From positions 1 through 37,886 of the forward strand of contig JAFSYB010000085.1 of the NCBI GenBank assembly GCA_017443765.1: 37,886 bases of DNA, in the 5' to 3' direction. Both the position numbers and the translations under genes were made by a program. Numbering within the stretch: the first letter of the stretch is position 1; each line of letters opens with the position of its first letter. The notes under the pieces were generated by a model. It did no database searches. It worked only from the letters and a program-made list of their open reading frames with translations, and was not told where the DNA came from. Positions 32,307 through 37,886 of the stretch are shown here, piece by piece. This DNA comes from Muribaculaceae bacterium. Its GTDB lineage: Bacteria; Bacteroidota; Bacteroidia; Bacteroidales; Muribaculaceae.

Positions 32307-32753
32307 TCACAAGTCGCGCTGCTCATAGGCGGCGATGTCGCTCCGCCAGTCGTCGGTGACGCGTGCCGGGCGGCCGTCGTCGCCGAAATAGACCATCACG
32401 CTCTGGCACTCGCTCTTCACCTCGCCCGTGTCGGCGTTCACCACCTGCTGCATCATGGTGAAACTCTTGTCGCCCATGGCCTCGACCTGGGTGAGCACCT
32501 GCACAGGCTCGTGAAAACGCGTCTGCGCCAGGAACGAGCAGTTGAGGTTCACAATCATGAGCGGCGGGCGGCTCCACTTCACATAGCCCGGGCGCACCTT
32601 GGCAAAGTAGTCGTTCTTGCCCAAGTCGTAGATTTGGAGATAAGCGTTGTTGTTGAGGTGGCCCAGCATGTCGATATCGCTGAAGCGCAGCTGCACCGGG
32701 GTGACGCAGTGGAATGGGAATTGGGCACATGGGCCGTGATGCTTGGGTGTCAT
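32307..32753 (-). CDS. Acyl-CoA thioesterase, hotdog fold (4HBT)
   Basis: Protein of 148 residues starting MTPKHHGPCAQFPFHCVTPV. The motif LRFSDIDMLGHLNNNAYLQIYDL contains the active-site Asp and the signature of the YbgC/4-hydroxybenzoyl-CoA thioesterase group. Such enzymes release free acids from acyl-CoA or acyl-ACP; the acyl chain is unknown. It is the last of a leftward run that includes recF and follows the DUF721 gene by 47 nt. Confidence 0.85.
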   Translation of the reverse strand: MTPKHHGPCAQFPFHCVTPVQLRFSDIDMLGHLNNNAYLQIYDLGKNDYFAKVRPGYVKWSRPPLMIVNLNCSFLAQTRFHEPVQVLTQVEAMGDKSFTMMQQVVNADTGEVKSECQSVMVYFGDDGRPARVTDDWRSDIAAYEQRDL

Positions 32754-32800
32754 GGGGGAATGGGGTGATAGGAGTAATGGTGAAGTAATAATATCTTGGT

Positions 32801-33091
32801 TTACAGGAAAATGATTTCGTGGATTACCTCGTGGCCCAGTGCCTCGTTGATGCGCTTGATGAGCGACGTGCGCCCCATCATGAGCTGGTTGCGCAGGGCA
32901 GCCGATGACAGGCGCACGCGCATCACGCCGCCGCTCACGTCGCGGCTGATGGTGTAGCGGTTGATGCCCGACCCCACGATTTGCGGCCACAAGGCGCTGG
33001 CACGCTGCTCGTCGAGCATCGTGTCGAGATGTTCCTCTTTCATATAGCCGTCGATGACCTCGGCTATGGTTTTGGGGTGGGTGCGTTTCAT
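32801..33091 (-). CDS. DUF721 (DciA-like) protein
   Basis: Protein of 96 residues, starting MKRTHPKTIAEVIDGYMKEE. ALWPQIVGSGINRYTISRDV, then LRNQLMMGRTSLIKRINEAL is typical of DUF721 proteins. In other bacteria the related DciA is thought to help load the replicative helicase. It is 7 nt from recF, an arrangement common in Bacteroidetes, so a role in DNA replication or repair is likely. Confidence 0.85.
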   Translation of the reverse strand: MKRTHPKTIAEVIDGYMKEEHLDTMLDEQRASALWPQIVGSGINRYTISRDVSGGVMRVRLSSAALRNQLMMGRTSLIKRINEALGHEVIHEIIFL

Positions 33092-33098
33092 AGCCGTC

Positions 33099-34190
33099 CT
33101 ACAATGCTTGCACCTTGCCGCTGTCCACGGCAAACATCTGGTGGTTGCCTTGCAGGCGGGCCACAATGCTGTCGAGGTGTGTGCGATTGGTGTCGGTAAT
33201 GAAAATTTGCCCGAACTGCTCACCGGCCACGATGTCCACAATGCGTTCCACGCGGGTGGCATCAAGTTTGTCGAAAATGTCGTCGAGCAGCAGGATGGGT
33301 GTTGCTGGGTTGCTGGCTTTGATGAAGTCGAATTGCGCCAGCCGCATCGCGATGGTGTAGGTCTTGCACTGCCCCTGCGACCCCGTGCGCCGCATGCTAT
33401 GTCCGTTGAGTAGCAACTCGATGTCGTCGCGGTGCACACCGCGCGTGGTGTAGCCGATGGCCATGTCGCGCCCGCGGTTGGCGGCCAGCACCTGCTCGGG
33501 CGTCGATTCGTTGAGCACGCTCTCGTAGCGCAGCTGCACCTGCTCCTGCTCGCCCGCCACGGCCTGGTAATAGCGCAGGAAGATGGGGGTGAACGCCTGA
33601 ATCCACCTCGACCGTGCGGCATGGAGAGTGCGCGCCGTGCTGCACATCACCTGCTCCACGGTCTCATAGAGCAACGGGTCGAGCATCTCGCGGCGAATCA
33701 TGCTGTTGCGCTGCTCCACCGCCTTGCCGTAGCGGATGAGCGCATCAAGGTACTCGGCATCGCCCTGGGCAATGATTTGGTTCATGAGCTTGCGACGCTC
33801 CTCGCCGGCACCGCGAATCAGGTCCCAGTCCAGCGGTGAAATCATCACTACCGGCAGCAGCCCGATGTGCTGGCTCAGCCGCTGGTATTCCTTGCCGCCC
33901 CGGCGTGCCACCTTGCGCTTGCCGCGCTGCAGCGACATCGTGATGTCCTCCTCGGCCTCGCGGCGCGTGTAATGACCCTGGAGCATCATGAAAGGCTCAC
34001 CATGGCGGATAACGGCGGTGTCGGGCACACCCGTCGAGCTGCGGCAGAAGCTCAGGTAGTAGACCGCATCAAGCACGTTGGTCTTGCCCATGCCGTTGTT
34101 GCCAATCAGGCAGTTCACCCCCGGGGCAAACGTCAGCCGCGCCTCGGCGATGTTCTTGTAGTTGAGTAGGGTGAGCGTGTCGAGCCGCAT
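33099..34190 (-). CDS. recF: DNA repair/replication protein RecF
   Basis: Protein of 363 residues, start MRLDTLTLLNYKNIAEARLT at 34190. Walker A GNNGMGKT (residues 30-37, Lys36), the SMC-type signature GSQGQCKT and Walker B LLLDDIFDKLD are present, as in RecF. It acts at gaps with RecO and RecR to load RecA. The signature has Gln-Gly-Gln-Cys-Lys where many RecFs read Gln-Gln-Lys. It is 16 nt after hutI and before DUF721, so it is probably in one transcript with the histidine-degradation genes. Confidence 0.94.
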   Translation of the reverse strand: MRLDTLTLLNYKNIAEARLTFAPGVNCLIGNNGMGKTNVLDAVYYLSFCRSSTGVPDTAVIRHGEPFMMLQGHYTRREAEEDITMSLQRGKRKVARRGGKEYQRLSQHIGLLPVVMISPLDWDLIRGAGEERRKLMNQIIAQGDAEYLDALIRYGKAVEQRNSMIRREMLDPLLYETVEQVMCSTARTLHAARSRWIQAFTPIFLRYYQAVAGEQEQVQLRYESVLNESTPEQVLAANRGRDMAIGYTTRGVHRDDIELLLNGHSMRRTGSQGQCKTYTIAMRLAQFDFIKASNPATPILLLDDIFDKLDATRVERIVDIVAGEQFGQIFITDTNRTHLDSIVARLQGNHQMFAVDSGKVQAL

Positions 34191-34206
34191 GATTCGTCGG
34201 ATTGAT

Positions 34207-35441
34207 TCACACCTCGTCACCGGCCAGGAACGTGCGGTCGATGATGGGGGTGGTATAGGCGTAGGGAATGAAATCGATGCTCGGTATGGGCTTGGTGATG
34301 AAGAAGTTGGCCACCTTTCCCACGGCGATAGAGCCATAGTCGGCGCTGAGTCCCATGGCTGCGGCGCCATTGATGGTGGCCGCGTTGAGTGCCTCGGCGG
34401 GCTGCAGACGCATCTTGATGCAGGCCAGCGACACCACAAACTTCATGTCGCCGCTGGGCGTGGAGCCGGGGTTGTAGTCGCTGGCAACGGCCATGGGCAG
34501 GCCGGCGTCGATCATCTTGCGACCAGGGGCAAAGGGCATATTCAGGAAGAACGACGTGCCTGGCAGCGCGGTGGGCATGGTGCCGGCGCCGCGCAGCAGG
34601 GCAATGTCGTCGTCGGTCATGCTCTCCAAGTGGTCTACCGACAGTGCCTGGAGCCTGACAGCCACCTCCACCCCACCCGACGGCGCGAGCTCCTGCCCAT
34701 GGATTTTGCCCCGCAGGCCGTGTTTGAGCCCGGCCTCGAGAATACGCGCCGTCTCCTCGGGGGTAAAGAACCCTTGGTCGCAAAACACGTCCACAAAGTC
34801 GGCCAGCCCCTCGGCGGCCACAGCGGGAATCATCTCGTTCACCACCAAGTCCACGTAGTCGGCCTGGCGACCGGCATACGCTCGCCCCACGGCATGCGCC
34901 CCCAGAAAGGTACTCATCACCCGCAGGCGCGTGGCCTCTTGGATGCGGGCTATCACGCGGAGCATCTTCAGCTCGTCCTGGGTGTTGAGCCCGTAACCGC
35001 TCTTGATTTCGATGGCTCCGGTACCCTTGGCAATCACCTCGCGCACGCGTTCCATCGCCTGCTCGTAGAGCGCCTCCTCGCTCAGCTCGTGCAGGCGGTC
35101 GGCACTGTTGAGGATGCCACCGCCCCGGCGGGCTATCTCGGCGTAGGACAAACCGTTGATTTTATCGACAAACTCCTGCTCGCGACTGCCGGCATACACG
35201 AGGTGGGTGTGCGAATCGCACCAGCTGGGCAGCACAGTGCCTTGCCGGGCATCCACCACGATGTCCCATTCATCGGGAGCGAGCCGGTTGGCCACGGTGT
35301 CGAAGTCGGTGAACACCCCGTCCTCGACCATCAGCCAGGCATCGTGGAGCACGTCGAAGTGCTCCATCTCGCTGCCCGCCTTGCTGAGCGTGCCACCGGC
35401 GTCGATGCCGGCGAGGGTGGCGATGTTGTTGACCAGCAGTT

Positions 35442-35445
<4 letters not shown>
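34207..35445 (-). CDS. hutI: Imidazolonepropionase
   Basis: Protein of 412 residues. It has the metal-binding CDSHTHLVYAGSREQEF, AIEIKSGYGLN, GAHAVG, KIHGQELAPSGGVEVAV, ALSVDHLE, ASDYNPGSTPSG and ends with VGKVANFFI, as expected for the amidohydrolase HutI. It hydrolyses imidazolone-5-propionate to N-formimino-L-glutamate. Its start overlaps the hutH stop (ATGA), so translation is coupled. hutU and a formiminotransferase gene are not in the window. Confidence 0.95.
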
Positions 35446-36917
<1,472 letters not shown>

Positions 36918-37061
36918 TATTGCTTGCTGTTAATTAGTTAAGAATTCGTGATTTAATAAGCTGGCAAACAAGACATAGCGGTATAATCCTTGGGCTGCGG
37001 TTGACACAAGAACACAAGCCTGCATTGTCCGTTATAAGTTGCCACAAGCCATTTCGCCCTG

Positions 37062-37093
37062 CAAAATTAGTGCAAGCCGAGTGAAAAACCAAA
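37062..37093 (-). promoter_or_regulatory. Promoter of the hutHI-recF run
   Basis: On the minus strand TTTG at 37093-37090, a 20-nt spacer, and TAATTTTG at 37069-37062: a full match. Start near 37055, leader about 138 nt before hutH. Confidence 0.7.
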
Positions 37094-37130
37094 ACTTGTT
37101 TTGAGTTTTTGATTAAAATTGGCGGCATCA

Positions 37131-37330
37131 CACATGCGACGCACAGTTGGCCCTCTTCGAGGCCCCACTGCTGGAGGCGACGCTATCCCCACGCCACACG
37201 CATCTTCGACGCGTGCGCCGTGGGGTTTCATTCACTTTGAGGCCCACGGCCTCATGCAGACCTACGGCCTGCGCTGCGCCATGCGGGCGGGTTCCAGCCT
37301 GCGCTTCGCTATGCGTGCGGAAACTCTGGG
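37131..37330 (-). repeat. Dispersed repeat R1, copy D (inverted)
   Basis: Read on the minus strand: GCATAGCGAAGCGCAGGC, GGTCTGCATGAGGCCGTG, GGCCTCAAAGTGAATGAAAC, a hairpin with arms CCCCACGGCGCACGCGTC and ATGCGTGTGGCGTGGGG, then GGGGCCTCGAAGAGGGCCAA. It is the longest of the four copies, and its far end continues to a TGTGATGCCGCC similar to copy A. The gap 36918-37886 shows repeats but no gene. Confidence 0.78.
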
Positions 37331-37410
37331 CTTACACCCAAAACGACACGCTCGCCGAGTTAACCGGCTCAGGAAAAACAACGGCTCTGTTATGCTTAGG
37401 ATTGACGTTA

Positions 37411-37724
37411 TAGACTAAAAGGAACAAAAGGGGGACATATGCAAAAGTCCGTGTGTTTTTGCAGATACTATCTTGCTCAAAGACTCCCCTAATGCCTCGA
37501 AGAGGCACGGCGGGCCGTAGGTCCGACATCTTCGAGGTCATTGCCCGTCTATCACACTACCGAGCCGACACAGAAACACACGGACTTTTGCAGGTGTCCC
37601 ACAAAAGGTTCAAAAAACAAGGATATGCACATTAATGAGCCAATCGATTCATTGCTGGCGAGATAAGATGTGTTTGCCATTTTTAGGTCGCTCATTCTTA
37701 TGCTCATTTTGTTCTTTTAGTCTA
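37411..37724. repeat. R3 inverted repeat enclosing a smaller MITE-like element
   Basis: TAGACTAAAAGGAACAAAA (37411-37429) is complementary to TTTTGTTCTTTTAGTCTA (37707-37724). Within it lies a 153-bp element bounded by TGCAAAAGTCCGTGTGTTT (37440-37458) and its perfect complement AAACACACGGACTTTTGCA (37574-37592). That element holds a hairpin TGCCTC-GAA-GAGGCA (37493-37507) and an R2 block (37549-37571). Confidence 0.75.
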
Positions 37725-37767
37725 ATTTATTACACACAAAACGTTACAAAGCCAAACAACTTCATTA

Positions 37768-37886
37768 AGGTGGGTTCTATAAATTGCTTGAGTCGTATTG
37801 GGATTGATTGCTGAGTAGATTTTGTCTCAAGCTGCGAGAAATCTGCAATTGAGTGAGTGCAACGCCAAGCTTGCTTGGGCGATGCC
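37768..37886 (+). repeat. R4 copy with right-end repeat sequence
   Basis: AGGTGGGTTCTATAAATTGC, TTGAG at 37768-37792 is the fullest R4 copy. It continues to the window edge through ATTGAGTGAGTGCAACGCC and the palindrome CCAAGC-TT-GCTTGG. Nothing here looks coding. Confidence 0.55.

Noticed and set aside
37119..37418. 99-residue ORF containing GFIHFEAHGLMQTYGLRCAM
   Set aside because: The similar peptide in the R1 copy at 25.4 kb comes from repeat DNA; no start signals and frames are not kept among copies.

Overview
The window reads as chromosomal DNA of a Bacteroidales bacterium, most like a Muribaculaceae or Prevotella-type gut commensal (inference, not a species call). The support is: many promoters of the Bacteroidetes form (a TTTG-like -33 box, 19-21 nt, then TAnnTTTG), absence of strong Shine-Dalgarno sites, an LptE/SecG/sigma-54-activator cluster, a periplasmic glutaminyl cyclase, BspA-type leucine-rich repeats, and C-terminal domains ending in KVIK like type IX secretion sorting domains. 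Most genes are GC-rich; 0.1-2.6 kb and 25.5-26.8 kb are clearly more AT-rich.

Layout. The left edge (1-130) is the 5' end of an IS1634/IS4-like transposase. Next come two surface-type genes: a beta-helix (tail-spike/pectate-lyase-like) protein and a BspA-like LRR protein ending in two dockerin-type calcium motifs. A 770-bp gene-free stretch packed with hairpins follows. From 5.3 to 9.2 kb lie a PlsC-like acyltransferase and a tight cluster: sigma-54-type activator, LptE lipoprotein, Ala/Gln-rich repeat-like protein, SecG. Then glutaminyl cyclase and arginine deiminase run rightward. They converge on a leftward cytidine deaminase - sensor kinase - metallo-beta-lactamase-fold set. A glucosaminidase and a DUF4855 secreted protein follow, then two large tandem paralogous secreted proteins (17.1-22.8 kb).

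From 23.5 kb most genes run leftward: ispB-like prenyl synthase with rnhB; (two unknown rightward membrane genes); rdgB with a polyferredoxin and a Tat-exported aldo/keto reductase; frr; and a hutH-hutI-recF-DUF721-thioesterase run. No rRNA, tRNA or CRISPR array was recognised.

The least explained signal lies between the genes. At least four dispersed repeat families occur in the gaps: (R1) a roughly 115-200 bp element with a C-tract/G-tract hairpin, four copies; (R2) a short CTATCACAC...CCGAGCCGACAC block; (R3) a purine-rich AGACTAAAAGAACAAAAG / AAGAACCAAGA satellite that also forms long inverted repeats and has entered a coding region; and (R4) AGGTGGGTTCTATAAATTGC, four copies. They recur next to each other, overlap leaders and probable promoters, and in two places seem to have been absorbed into proteins. 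No dedicated enzyme for their mobility is visible here.
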